From Mycolicibacterium tokaiense (lineage in GTDB: Bacteria; Actinomycetota; Actinomycetes; Mycobacteriales; Mycobacteriaceae), in contig NZ_AP022600.1 in the NCBI RefSeq assembly GCF_010725885.1, positions 2,604,001 to 2,668,000 on the forward strand: a stretch of DNA of 64,000 nt, given 5' to 3'. The first letter of the stretch is position 1. Each line of letters starts with the position of its first letter. The position numbers and the translations under genes were made by a program. The notes below the pieces were generated by a model. It worked only from the letters and a program-made list of their open reading frames with translations. It was not told where the DNA came from and ran no database searches. Positions 41,204 to 51,036 of the stretch are shown here, piece after piece.

Positions 41204-41779
41204 GTGGGTGACGACAGAACGGAAGTGGCGGCAGGCCGGGTGCGGTCGGATGCCAGACGCAACCGGCAGACCCTGCTGGAGGCCGCCGCCGCCGCGTTCA
41301 TCGAGAATGGCGTGGACGCCCCCGTGCGCGACATCGCCGCCCGGGCCGGGGTTGGGATGGGGACGCTCTACCGGCACTTTCCCACGCGGGCCGACCTCAT
41401 CATCGCTGTCTATCAGCATCAGATCGACGCCTGCGCCACCGCCGGACCCGAGCTGCTGGCTCGCACCGACCCGTACCAGGCCCTCACTACCTGGGTCGAC
41501 ATGTTCGTCGATCTGCTGGTGACCAAACACGGGCTCGCGGCGGCACTGCACTCCGACAGCGCACGCTTCGAAGCCCTGCACGCCTACTTCCTGGACCAGC
41601 TTCTGCCGGTGGCCACCCAACTGCTCACGGCGGCATCGGAGGCCGGCGACATCGTGTCCGGCGTCGAGGCGTACGGCCTGCTGCGCGGGATCGGGAACCT
41701 GTGCATCGGCGACGGGGACGGCCGCTACGACCCGCGCACGCTGGTCGGCCTGCTCATCGCCGGGCTACGCACCCGCTGA
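41204..41779 (+). CDS. TetR/AcrR family regulator
   Basis: A 191-residue regulator with a TetR helix-turn-helix (VRDIAARAGVGMGTLYRHFPTRADLIIAVY, about residues 36-65) and a C-terminal SBP/AcrR-like helical domain. Start is a GTG at 41204 preceded by AAGGGAG. It is divergent from the LLM oxidoreductase gene, with a perfect palindrome between them. Confidence 0.88.
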   Translation: MGDDRTEVAAGRVRSDARRNRQTLLEAAAAAFIENGVDAPVRDIAARAGVGMGTLYRHFPTRADLIIAVYQHQIDACATAGPELLARTDPYQALTTWVDMFVDLLVTKHGLAAALHSDSARFEALHAYFLDQLLPVATQLLTAASEAGDIVSGVEAYGLLRGIGNLCIGDGDGRYDPRTLVGLLIAGLRTR

Positions 41780-41782
41780 TGC

Positions 41783-42409
41783 TCAGCTGCTGGGGCGGCG
41801 CATCTCGAACGCGGCGTCGGGGGTGATCTCGAAGTACTGGGCCGGCCCACCGGCCCGGACGATCGGGTGCGCGGCGCCGGTGTCGAAGATGCCGTCGTTC
41901 AGTAGCTCGGCGTCGATGTGCACGGCCACCACCTCGCCGAGCACCAGCCAGGTCGGGACCGCCTCACCGGCGCTCGTGGCCAACTGCACCAGCTGGGTCA
42001 GGGTGCACTCGAAGTTCACCGGGCTCTCCAGTACCCGTGGCGCTGACACCAGGGTCGACGGCACGGCCGTCAGCTTGCCGCGGACGAATTCGTCGCTCTC
42101 GGGTGGTAGCGGCGCCGACGTCTCGTTCATGGCTTCGGCCAGGTCCCGGGTGGCCAGGTTCCAGACGAACTCGCCGGTCGCCTCGACATTGGCCACCGAG
42201 TCCTTCCATCCCACCGACGCGAAACCCACGATGGGCGGGTGGTAGTTGAACCCGTTGAAGAAGCTGTACGGGGCCAGGTTGGCCACGCCCTCGCCGCTGA
42301 CCGTCGAGATCCAGCCGATCGGCCTGGGGGCGACAATGGCGTTGAACGGGTCGTGGGGCAACCCCGTTCCCTGTGCGGGTCGGTAGTAATGGGCGCCTTC
42401 GCGTGCCAC
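41783..42409 (-). CDS. Flavin reductase family protein (DIM6/NTAB type)
   Basis: A 208-residue FMN-binding split-barrel protein. DPFNAIVAPRPIGWISTVSGEGVANLAPYSFFNGFNYHPPIVGF (about residues 20-63) is the characteristic flavin-binding region of the DIM6/NTAB flavin reductases. It is convergent with the TetR gene and divergent from the OYE-family gene at 42485. It might supply reduced flavin to one of the nearby luciferase-like enzymes, but no direct operon link is seen. Confidence 0.87.
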   Translation of the reverse strand: MAREGAHYYRPAQGTGLPHDPFNAIVAPRPIGWISTVSGEGVANLAPYSFFNGFNYHPPIVGFASVGWKDSVANVEATGEFVWNLATRDLAEAMNETSAPLPPESDEFVRGKLTAVPSTLVSAPRVLESPVNFECTLTQLVQLATSAGEAVPTWLVLGEVVAVHIDAELLNDGIFDTGAAHPIVRAGGPAQYFEITPDAAFEMRRPSS

Positions 42410-42484
42410 GTGCTCTCCTGCGGGTCGACTGGCAGACCATGCTAGGCGGGAATGAATTCCCGTGCCCGTGCGCTCTTAAGCTGC

Positions 42485-43582
42485 ATGACCTTCACCCTCG
42501 GCAGTGATGCGGCGCTGCGCAAGCCCATTCAGATCGGCGACACCTCCGCCGAGAACCGAATCTTCATGGCGCCCTTGACCCGATCGCGTGCCGATGCCGA
42601 CGCCACCCCGTCGGACCTGGCGGTGACCTACTACGCCCAGCGCGCCGCGGCGGGTCTGATCATCAGTGAGGCGACGGCCATCTGTGAGCAGGCCAACGGC
42701 GCTTACATGAACACCCCGGGCCTGTACACCGACCGGCACCAGGAGAAATGGGGCGAGATCGCCTCGGCCGTGCACAGTGCCGGTGGCAAGATGTTCGTCC
42801 AGCTCTGGCACGTCGGCCGGATGGCGCACCCGGAGATCAGCGGGTTCGACGTGGTGGGTCCGTCGGCTGTCGGCGCGAACCTGACCACCCACACCCCGTC
42901 GGGCAAGCAGGCGCTGCAGATCCCGCGGGCGCTCACGGTCGAGGAGATCGGCACCATCGTGGGCCAGTTCCGGTCGGCGGCCCGTCGCGCGGTGGACGCG
43001 GGTATGGACGGCGTGGAGATCCATGGAGCCAATGGCTATCTGCTGCACGAGTTCTCGTCAGATGTGGTGAACCAGCGCACGGATGCTTACGGCGGGTCGC
43101 CGGAGAACCGGGCGCGCCTGACCGCCGAGGTGGTCGAGGCCGTGGCCGACGAGATCGGTGCGGGCCGGGTGGGTCTGCGGATCTCGCCCGGAAACACCGC
43201 CGGCGACATGCAGGAGAACGACAAGGTGGGCGCCTACGAGGCGCTGCTGCGGCGCATCGATGCCCTGGGCCTGGCCTACCTGCACATCCTCATCGATCCT
43301 TCCGACCCGGTGTTCGCCACCCTGCGCTCGCTCTGGGGCGGCCCGGTGGTGCTGAACACCGGCCGCGAGCGCGACACCAGCTTCTGCCAACTCGAGGAGC
43401 TCGCCGAGTGGGGCGTCATCAGCGCCGCCGCAGTGGGCCGGGCGTTCCTGGCCAACCCGGATCTGATCCGTCGGCTGGAGGTCGGCGCCGAGCTCAACGA
43501 GCCGGACGTGGCCACCTTCTACGCCCCCGGGCCGGTGGGCTACACCGACTACCCGACGATGGCCGAGCTGCAGCAGGTCTGA
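42485..43582 (+). CDS. Old yellow enzyme family NADH:flavin oxidoreductase (ene-reductase)
   Basis: A 365-residue FMN TIM barrel. OYE features are FMAPLTRSRAD, the substrate-binding GRMAHPEIS region, EIHGANGYLLHEFSSDVVNQRTDAYGG (about residues 179-205) and the phosphate-binding AAAVGRAFLANPDL. The usual His-x-x-His pair is replaced by His-Gly-Ala-Asn (IHGAN), as in several OYEs. It reduces activated C=C bonds of enones, maleimides or nitro-compounds with NAD(P)H. A strong hairpin follows 16 bases after the stop. Confidence 0.9.
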   Translation: MTFTLGSDAALRKPIQIGDTSAENRIFMAPLTRSRADADATPSDLAVTYYAQRAAAGLIISEATAICEQANGAYMNTPGLYTDRHQEKWGEIASAVHSAGGKMFVQLWHVGRMAHPEISGFDVVGPSAVGANLTTHTPSGKQALQIPRALTVEEIGTIVGQFRSAARRAVDAGMDGVEIHGANGYLLHEFSSDVVNQRTDAYGGSPENRARLTAEVVEAVADEIGAGRVGLRISPGNTAGDMQENDKVGAYEALLRRIDALGLAYLHILIDPSDPVFATLRSLWGGPVVLNTGRERDTSFCQLEELAEWGVISAAAVGRAFLANPDLIRRLEVGAELNEPDVATFYAPGPVGYTDYPTMAELQQV

Positions 43583-43598
43583 GCCACGCGCGGCAACC

Positions 43599-43638
43599 AC
43601 GACACGGACGATCCGCCCCGCGGATCGTCCGTTGTCGT
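43599..43638. terminator. Long hairpin terminator after the OYE gene
   Basis: CGGACGATCCGC (43605-43616) and GCGGATCGTCCG (43620-43631) form a perfect 12-bp stem with a 3-base loop. The stem is extended outward by ACGACA/TGTCGT past one bulged base. No T-tract follows. It separates the OYE gene from the fadA promoter region. Confidence 0.75.
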
Positions 43639-43667
43639 GTCCGCAGGGCACAGAACGTGACCAGTCT

Positions 43668-43685
43668 CCCAACCAAGCGGTTGGG
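43668..43685. promoter_or_regulatory. Palindrome upstream of fadA (candidate operator)
   Basis: CCCAACC, AAGC, GGTTGGG is a perfect 7+4+7 dyad about 75 bases upstream of the fadA start. The ACCAAGCGGTTGG core is TetR-like in shape. A TAGGCT hexamer about 10 bases downstream could be a -10 element. No adjacent regulator gene exists, so the factor would be encoded elsewhere. Confidence 0.55.
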
Positions 43686-43758
43686 CGAGGCTGCTAGGCT
43701 GGCGCGATAGAGGACAAACCTCCCTGCATCAACCCTGAACAGGACCTGGAGACAACGT

Positions 43759-44970
<1,212 letters not shown>

Positions 44971-44973
44971 CCA

Positions 44974-47121
44974 ATGGCTGAAAACACCATCACATGGGAC
45001 AAGGATGCCGACGGCATCGTCACCCTGACGCTGGACGATCCCACCGGCTCGGCCAACGTGATGAACGAGCACTACAAGGAATCCATGCACAATGCCGTGG
45101 AAAAACTTGTAGCAGAAAAGGATTCGATCACCGGTGTGGTGATCGCCAGCGCCAAGAAGACCTTCTTCGCCGGCGGTGACCTCAAGGGCATGATGACCGT
45201 CGGCCCCGACGACGCCGCGGCATCCTTCGCCGAGGTCGAGTTCATCAAGGCCGACCTGCGCAAGCTGGAGACCCTGGGCAAGCCGGTGGTGGCCGCCATC
45301 AACGGCGCCGCCCTCGGTGGTGGCCTGGAGATCGCGCTGGCCACCCACCACCGCATCGCCGCTGACGTCAAGGGTGTGGTGATCGGGCTGCCCGAGGTCA
45401 CCCTGGGTCTGCTGCCCGGCGGTGGCGGCGTGGCACGCACCGTGCGCATGTTCGGCATCCAGAAGGCCTTCATGGAGATCCTGAGCCAGGGCACCCGCTT
45501 CAAGCCGGGCAAGGCCAAGGAGATCGGCCTGGTGGACGAATTGGTCTCCAGCACCGAGGAATTGGTGCCGGCCGCCAAGGCGTGGATCAAGGCCAATCCC
45601 GACGCCCACACTCAGCCGTGGGACGCCAAGGGCTACAAGATGCCCGGCGGCACGCCGTCGCATCCGGCGCTGGCCGCCATCCTGCCGTCGTTCCCGGCGC
45701 TGCTGAAGAAGCAGCTCAAGGGTGCGCCCATGCCGGCGCCGCGCGCCATCCTGGACGCCGCCGTCGAGGGCGCCCAGGTGGACTTCGACACCGCCACCCG
45801 CATCGAGAGCCGCTACTTCGTCTCGCTGGTGACCGGCCAGACCGCCAAGAACATGATCCAGGCGTTCTTCCTGGACCTGCAGGCCATCAACGGTGGCGCC
45901 TCGCGCCCGGACGGCATCGCCAAGCAGGAGATCAAGAAGATCGGCGTGCTCGGCGCGGGCATGATGGGCGCAGGCATCGCCTACGTCTCGGCCAAGGCCG
46001 GCTATGACGTTGTGCTCAAGGATGTTTCGCTCGAAGCCGCCCAGAAGGGCAAGGGCTATTCCGAGAAGTTGGAAGCCAAGGCGCTGGAGCGGGGCCGCAC
46101 CACGCAGGAGAAATCCGACGCGCTGCTGGCCCGCATCACCCCGGCCGCTGACCCGCAGGATCTCAAGGGTGTCGACTTCGTGATCGAGGCCGTCTTCGAG
46201 AACCAGGAACTCAAGCACAAGGTGTTCCAGGAGATCGAGGACATCGTGGGACCCAACGCGCTGCTGGGCTCCAACACCTCCACCCTGCCGATCACCGGCC
46301 TGGCGTCCGGGGTCAAGCGCCAGGAAGACTTCATCGGCATCCACTTCTTCTCCCCTGTGGACAAGATGCCGCTGGTGGAGATCATCAAGGGCGAGAAGAC
46401 CTCCGACGAGGCGCTGGCCCGGGTGTTCGACTACACCCTGGCCATCGGCAAGACCCCGATCGTGGTCAATGACAGCCGCGGCTTCTTCACCAGCCGCGTC
46501 ATCGGCACCTTCGTCAACGAGGCGCTGGCGATGCTGGGCGAGGGCGTTGCCCCGGCCAGCATCGAGCAGGCCGGTGCCCAGGCGGGTTACCCGGCCGCGC
46601 CGTTGCAGCTCTCCGACGAGCTCAACCTGGAGCTGATGCAGAAGATCGCCACCGAGACCCGCAAGGCGACCGAGGCGGCAGGCGGCACCCATGTGGCGCA
46701 CCCGGCCGAAGAGGTCGTCAACAAGATGATCGAGATCGGCCGTCCGTCGCGGCTCAAGGGCGCGGGCTTCTACGAGTACGTCGACGGCAAGCGCGTCGGT
46801 CTGTGGGAGGGCCTGGCCGACACGTTCGGATCGGGAAAGAGCGAGATCCCGTTGCAGGACATGATCGATCGCATGCTGTTCGCCGAGGCGCTGGAGACGC
46901 AGAAATGCCTCGACGAGGGCGTGCTGACCTCCACTGCCGACGCGAACATCGGCTCCATCATGGGCATCGGCTTCCCGCCGTACACCGGTGGTAGCGCGCA
47001 GTTCATCGTCGGCTACCAGGGTGAGCTCGGCGTCGGCAAGGAAGCGTTCGTGGCACGGGCCAAGCAGCTCGCTGAGCGCTACGGCGAGCGCTTCACCCCG
47101 CCTGCTTCGCTGACCAGCTAG
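44974..47121 (+). CDS. fadB: Fatty-acid oxidation multifunctional alpha subunit (enoyl-CoA hydratase / 3-hydroxyacyl-CoA dehydrogenase)
   Basis: A 715-residue two-part enzyme. The N-terminal crotonase domain (about residues 1-190) has [26 protein letters not shown] and [14 protein letters not shown] with the catalytic Glu. The C-terminal dehydrogenase part has the NAD motif [14 protein letters not shown] (about 325), SNTSTLPI and [15 protein letters not shown] with the catalytic His, followed by two helical C-terminal repeats. It hydrates enoyl-CoA and oxidises 3-hydroxyacyl-CoA, feeding FadA. It is orthologous by context to Rv0860. A perfect hairpin closes the operon. Confidence 0.95.
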   Translation: MAENTITWDKDADGIVTLTLDDPTGSANVMNEHYKESMHNAVEKLVAEKDSITGVVIASAKKTFFAGGDLKGMMTVGPDDAAASFAEVEFIKADLRKLETLGKPVVAAINGAALGGGLEIALATHHRIAADVKGVVIGLPEVTLGLLPGGGGVARTVRMFGIQKAFMEILSQGTRFKPGKAKEIGLVDELVSSTEELVPAAKAWIKANPDAHTQPWDAKGYKMPGGTPSHPALAAILPSFPALLKKQLKGAPMPAPRAILDAAVEGAQVDFDTATRIESRYFVSLVTGQTAKNMIQAFFLDLQAINGGASRPDGIAKQEIKKIGVLGAGMMGAGIAYVSAKAGYDVVLKDVSLEAAQKGKGYSEKLEAKALERGRTTQEKSDALLARITPAADPQDLKGVDFVIEAVFENQELKHKVFQEIEDIVGPNALLGSNTSTLPITGLASGVKRQEDFIGIHFFSPVDKMPLVEIIKGEKTSDEALARVFDYTLAIGKTPIVVNDSRGFFTSRVIGTFVNEALAMLGEGVAPASIEQAGAQAGYPAAPLQLSDELNLELMQKIATETRKATEAAGGTHVAHPAEEVVNKMIEIGRPSRLKGAGFYEYVDGKRVGLWEGLADTFGSGKSEIPLQDMIDRMLFAEALETQKCLDEGVLTSTADANIGSIMGIGFPPYTGGSAQFIVGYQGELGVGKEAFVARAKQLAERYGERFTPPASLTS

Positions 47122-47132
47122 CCGCAGACCTC

Positions 47133-47168
47133 AAAAGCCCCCAGCACAATGACGTGCTGGGGGCTTTT
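47133..47168. terminator. Bidirectional intrinsic terminator after fadB
   Basis: AAAAGCCCCCAGCAC and GTGCTGGGGGCTTTT form a perfect 15-bp stem with a 6-base loop, ending in a T-run on the fadB strand and its complement on the other. This is the best rho-independent terminator in the window. It serves fadB and the convergent gene at 47175. Confidence 0.93.
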
Positions 47169-47174
47169 GTTGCC

Positions 47175-47600
47175 TCAGAAGCTGCCCATGTCCGAGGACA
47201 GCCAGTGCTGCGGCTGCAGGAAGATCGCCACGTGGTCGCCGAAGTTGGCTCCTGCGAATTCCAGGTAGCGCCGGGCAGCGGCGTCGTCGAGGTACCGATG
47301 GGCCAGCTCCTCCATCTGAGCGTCGGTACCCGGCTCGATGCGGCTGACCGCACCGTCCACCGCGACGTAGCGGACGGTGGGTTCGAGCTGTTCGACCATC
47401 AGGGAGAAGAATCCCGCTGACTGGATCAGCCGCGCCTTGCGGGAGTCTGTTCCGGTGAGGATCCAGGGCTCACCACCGGGCGTGTACTGGTACCAGATGG
47501 GCACCGTCAGCGGACCGCGGCCGGCGCCGGCGTGCACCGACAGCGCGGCGATGTGCGGCTGGGCCAGGAACTGTTCGCGTTCAGCGGTGGAAAGGGCCAT
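47175..47600 (-). CDS. Pyridoxamine-5'-phosphate-oxidase-fold protein (flavin/F420-binding)
   Basis: A 141-residue split-barrel protein. IAALSVHAGAGRGPLTVPIWYQYTPGG (about residues 18-44), ILTGTDSRKARLIQSAG and VRYVAVDGAVSRIEPG match the PPOX/F420-binding family common in mycobacteria. Members are F420H2-dependent reductases, haem-degrading or simply flavin-binding proteins. The gene ends next to the fadB terminator and follows the FAD monooxygenase gene on the same strand with a 9-base gap, so the two are probably cotranscribed. Confidence 0.82.
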   Translation of the reverse strand: MALSTAEREQFLAQPHIAALSVHAGAGRGPLTVPIWYQYTPGGEPWILTGTDSRKARLIQSAGFFSLMVEQLEPTVRYVAVDGAVSRIEPGTDAQMEELAHRYLDDAAARRYLEFAGANFGDHVAIFLQPQHWLSSDMGSF

Positions 47601-47609
47601 GGCGCAAGG

Positions 47610-48827
47610 CTAACCGCGCCGGGCGACGGCCATGGCGTAGTCGGGCACCTGGATGGAGTCGTAGAGCCGGATACCCCTGTCGCTGAGACCTGCGACCGCG
47701 GAGGTGACCGGTGTCGGCAGCAGTGAGATCAGCCGTCCGGTGAGCAGCAGCGCGTGCAGGCCCAGCCGCGACGAGGGCAGGATGGTCCTGGCGGTGCTCT
47801 TGGCCAAGGCTCGGGCACCCAGGACCGGGTGGCGCATCACCTGCTCGTAGGCGGCGAAGCCCGCGGCGTGGTCGCCGTCGGCGCGGCCCAGCTCGCCCGC
47901 CAGCACATAGGCGCCCACCACCGCCAGGCTGGTACTGCCCCCGACGGCCGGGCCGGGGCAGTACCCGGCGTCACCCACCAGCGTCACCCGTCCGCGCGAC
48001 CAGGTGTCCAGCTGCAACTGGTCGATGGCGTCGAAGTAGAACGCCGGGGTGCCGGCGACTTCGGCCAGCCAACGGTCCACCTCGGCGGACATCCCCGTGA
48101 ACCGTGTCCGCAGCACCGCCTTGTGCTGGTCGGCGGCGCGGTGGTCGTAGGTGAAGGGGGCCGCGGGGCGGAACAGGAACACCGCCCTGGCGTTGTCGAG
48201 GTGATCGGCGGTGTAGATCATCGCGCTGCGGTCCACGTCGAACCAACCGGTCATCTCACCCTCGCGCGCAAGAGATTTCGGCACCGACACCACCGACAGG
48301 TAGGCGCCGAGGAACTCGGTGTGCCCGGCGTCGTCGCCGAACGCCAACTGCCGCACCCCCGAGTGCAGCCCGTCGGCGCCGATGACGACGTCGAACTGGC
48401 GGGTGGGGGAGTGCGCGAAGGTGACCTGGCCGTCGTCGGCGATCGCGGTGATCTGGTCACCGAAGAGGTACTCGACGTGCTCGCACCCGGCGTCGTAGAA
48501 GATCTGGCTGAGGTCGTCGCGCATGATCTCGACGTGGCGCGCCGAGATGGCCGCGGACAGCTTGCGGTAGTCGACGTGGGTCACCCGCGTGGCGCCCGGC
48601 CGGCGGGCCAGGATGTGGTCGGTGCCGGTGGCCCGGTTGAGCACCCGGTCCGCGACGCCCATCTTCTCCGCGATGTCCATGGCGGGGCCGAACAGATCGA
48701 TGGCGTGTCCGCCGGTCTTGCGCAGCGCCGGGGCCCGCTCCACCACCGTGACCTTGAATCCCTGCCGGGCCAGCCAGTAGGCCGACACCGGTCCGGCGAT
48801 GCTGGCACCGGAAATCAGAACGCGCAT
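47610..48827 (-). CDS. FAD-dependent aromatic-type monooxygenase (PHBH family)
   Basis: A 405-residue group A flavoprotein. The FAD motif VLISGASIAGPVSAYWLARQG is at residues 3-23. The DG motif FDVVIGADGLHSGVRQ lies at about 152-167 and the GD motif GRVTLVGDAGYCPGPAVGGSTSLA at about 277-300. These enzymes hydroxylate aromatic or unsaturated substrates, or inactivate antibiotics, with NAD(P)H and O2. It is divergent from a TetR regulator, with two 20-base repeats between them, suggesting inducible expression. Confidence 0.88.
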   Translation of the reverse strand: MRVLISGASIAGPVSAYWLARQGFKVTVVERAPALRKTGGHAIDLFGPAMDIAEKMGVADRVLNRATGTDHILARRPGATRVTHVDYRKLSAAISARHVEIMRDDLSQIFYDAGCEHVEYLFGDQITAIADDGQVTFAHSPTRQFDVVIGADGLHSGVRQLAFGDDAGHTEFLGAYLSVVSVPKSLAREGEMTGWFDVDRSAMIYTADHLDNARAVFLFRPAAPFTYDHRAADQHKAVLRTRFTGMSAEVDRWLAEVAGTPAFYFDAIDQLQLDTWSRGRVTLVGDAGYCPGPAVGGSTSLAVVGAYVLAGELGRADGDHAAGFAAYEQVMRHPVLGARALAKSTARTILPSSRLGLHALLLTGRLISLLPTPVTSAVAGLSDRGIRLYDSIQVPDYAMAVARRG

Positions 48828-48836
48828 GTCCTCCTC

Positions 48837-48888
48837 CTTACTTAACGGTCGGTAAGTGACGGCTTGAGCTTACTTAACGATCGGTCAG
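48837..48888. promoter_or_regulatory. Two 20-base TetR operators
   Basis: CTTACTTAACGGTCGGTAAG (48837-48856) and a copy at 48869-48888 match at 18 of 20 positions and are 32 bases apart. Each contains CTTAC at one end and GTMAG at the other. The second copy ends 13 bases before the TetR start; the first starts 10 bases before the monooxygenase ATG. Confidence 0.78.
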
Positions 48889-48901
48889 ATAGGGTGGCCA
48901 G

Positions 48902-49453
48902 GTGAGTTCACCCAGGTCGGACACCCGCCAGCGCATCCAGGATGCGGCGCGGGAGCTGTTCGCCGTCAAAGGTGTGCAGCGCACCAGCCTGCAGGACATC
49001 GCCGCCCGGCTCGGCATCACCAAGCCTGCGCTGTACTACCACTTCGGCTCCCGCGAGGACCTGGTCCGCAGCATCGTGGCGCCGCTGATCGAGGGCGGAG
49101 AGCAGCTGGCGGCCGAATGTGAGGCCCACCCGGAGTGGTCACCGCAGCAGATCCTGGAGCGCTACTTCGACTACCACTACCGCCACCGCGCCGATCTGCT
49201 GCTGGTGGTCTCCGAGCTCAGCACCATCGCCGACCTGGGGCTGATCGACACCATGCTGACCTGGCGAGAACGCTTGGGCCGCTTGATCTTCGGGCCGAAC
49301 CCCACGCTGGAGCAGTCGGCCCGCGCGGTGATCGCCCTGGGCGGTCTGCAGGATTGCTGCCTGCAGTTCCCGGACGCCCCCGCCGACGAACTGCGCGCCG
49401 CGGTGGTCGCCGGTGCCCTGGCCGCACTGGGCCAGCAGGTGTCCCCGGGCTAG
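48902..49453 (+). CDS. TetR family regulator
   Basis: A 183-residue regulator with helix-turn-helix LQDIAARLGITKPALYYHFGSREDLVRSI (about residues 28-56) and a helical C-terminal domain. It is divergent from the FAD monooxygenase across a 74-base gap holding paired operators. The F420 oxidoreductase gene follows 11 bases downstream, so that gene may also belong to the regulon. Confidence 0.9.
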   Translation: MSSPRSDTRQRIQDAARELFAVKGVQRTSLQDIAARLGITKPALYYHFGSREDLVRSIVAPLIEGGEQLAAECEAHPEWSPQQILERYFDYHYRHRADLLLVVSELSTIADLGLIDTMLTWRERLGRLIFGPNPTLEQSARAVIALGGLQDCCLQFPDAPADELRAAVVAGALAALGQQVSPG

Positions 49454-49464
49454 AGTCGGATGTC

Positions 49465-50457
49465 ATGCGCTTCGGATTGTTCATCCCGCAAGGCTGGCGT
49501 CTGGATCTGGTCGGCATCGACCCGAAAGAGCAGTGGGCGGTGATGAACGGGCTCGCCACCTACGCCGACACCGCGAAGGCCTGGGACTCACTGTGGGTCT
49601 ACGACCACTTCCACACCGTTCCGGTGCCCAGCGGCGAAGCGACCCATGAGGCGTGGTCGCTGATGGCGGCGTACGCCGCCACCACCTCGCGCATCAAGCT
49701 CGGGCAGATGTGCACGGCCATGAGTTACCGCAACCCGGCGTATCTGGCCAAGGTGGCCGCCACCGTCGACGTGATTTCCGGGGGCCGCGTGCAGATGGGC
49801 ATCGGCGGCGGCTGGTACGAGCACGAGTGGCGCGCCTACGGCTACGGCTTCCCGTCGGCCGGTGTGCGACTGGGCCGCCTGGACGAGGGTGTGCAGATCA
49901 TGCGCGACGCCTGGCGCGACGGGGTGGTGAGCTTCGACGGCAAGCACTATCAGGTGGACGGGGCCATCGTGGCGCCGAAACCCTTGCAGGACGGCGGGAT
50001 CCCGCTGTGGATCGCCGGCGGCGGGGAGAAGGTGACGCTGCGGATCGCCGCCCGGTACGCGCAGTACACCAACTTCGCCTCGGCCCCCGAGGTGTTCCAG
50101 AACAAGTCGGAGATCCTGGCCGGGCACTGCCGCGACGTGGGCACCGACTTCGACGCGATCGTGCGGTCCTCCAACGTGAACGTCGTCCTCGGTTCCTCCG
50201 AAGCCGAGGTCGCCGACCGCCTCGAGCGGATCCGGTCGCGGGTCAAGGACGTCGCCGGCCAGGACGCCACCGACGCCATGATCGCCTCGATGAGTGGCCC
50301 GGGCACCGGTGCGGGCACACCCGAGCAGGTGATCGAGACGCTGACCAACCTGCGCGGCCTGGGCTGTGAGTACGTGATCTGCTACTTCCCCGAAGCGGCC
50401 TACGACCGCTCGGGCATCGAGATGTTCGAGCGCGAGGTCATCCCCGCACTGCAGTGA
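49465..50457 (+). CDS. LLM class F420-dependent oxidoreductase
   Basis: A 330-residue luciferase-fold enzyme. Features include MRFGLFIPQGW, SLWVYDHFHTVP, IKLGQMCTAMSYRNPAYLAKVAATVDVISGGRVQMGIGGGWYEHEW (about residues 74-119) and KPLQDGGIPLWIAGGGEKVTLRIAA. This pattern is characteristic of mycobacterial F420-dependent LLM oxidoreductases. It is probably cotranscribed with the upstream TetR gene. The substrate is unknown. Confidence 0.88.
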   Translation: MRFGLFIPQGWRLDLVGIDPKEQWAVMNGLATYADTAKAWDSLWVYDHFHTVPVPSGEATHEAWSLMAAYAATTSRIKLGQMCTAMSYRNPAYLAKVAATVDVISGGRVQMGIGGGWYEHEWRAYGYGFPSAGVRLGRLDEGVQIMRDAWRDGVVSFDGKHYQVDGAIVAPKPLQDGGIPLWIAGGGEKVTLRIAARYAQYTNFASAPEVFQNKSEILAGHCRDVGTDFDAIVRSSNVNVVLGSSEAEVADRLERIRSRVKDVAGQDATDAMIASMSGPGTGAGTPEQVIETLTNLRGLGCEYVICYFPEAAYDRSGIEMFEREVIPALQ

Positions 50458-50498
50458 CACTGCGATGATTTCCGGCCGCGCCCGGGGTCGGTACGGGT

Positions 50499-50972
50499 AT
50501 GACGACGATGACGCCCTGCCTGTGGTTCGACAACACTCTCGAAGAAGCCATCGAGTTCTACACCTCGGTCTTCCCCAACTCCTCGGTGGAGTCGCTGGTG
50601 CGCTACACCGAGGCCGGACCCGGCAAACCCGGTGACATCTGTTATGGCGCATTCGTCCTCGACGGCAACCGCTTCCTCGGCATCAACGGCGGCCCGGAGT
50701 TCCGCTTCACCGAGGCGGTGTCGTTCGAAGTGCGGTGCGCCGACCAGGCCGAGGTGGACCACTACTGGGCCCGGTTGACCGACGGCGGCGAGGAATCCCA
50801 GTGCGGCTGGCTCAAGGACCGGTACGGGCTGAGCTGGCAGATCGTGCCGGAGCGGCTCTACCAACTGCTCGAGCACGATGATCCGGCGGTGGCCGCTGCC
50901 GCCACCACGGCAATGCTCGGGATGCGCAAGATCGTGGTCGCCGAACTGGAGGCCGCCGTCGCGGCGATGTGA
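50499..50972 (+). CDS. VOC family protein (PhnB / 3-demethylubiquinone methyltransferase-like fold)
   Basis: A 157-residue protein of the PhnB-like VOC group. CLWFDNTLEEAIEFYTSVFPNSSV (about residues 6-29), FLGINGGPEFRFTEAVSFEV, CGWLKDRYGLSWQIVP and a helical C-terminus (AMLGMRKIVVAELEAA) match the family. Despite the historical methyltransferase name, biochemical roles are mostly unknown. It is an apparently single gene between the F420 oxidoreductase and the MFS gene. Confidence 0.85.
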   Translation: MTTMTPCLWFDNTLEEAIEFYTSVFPNSSVESLVRYTEAGPGKPGDICYGAFVLDGNRFLGINGGPEFRFTEAVSFEVRCADQAEVDHYWARLTDGGEESQCGWLKDRYGLSWQIVPERLYQLLEHDDPAVAAAATTAMLGMRKIVVAELEAAVAAM

Positions 50973-51036
50973 CCCAGACGCCCCGGTGATGCGAAGATGC
51001 CTCGTCGACATCCGAGCAAACAGGGACGAGTGACGT

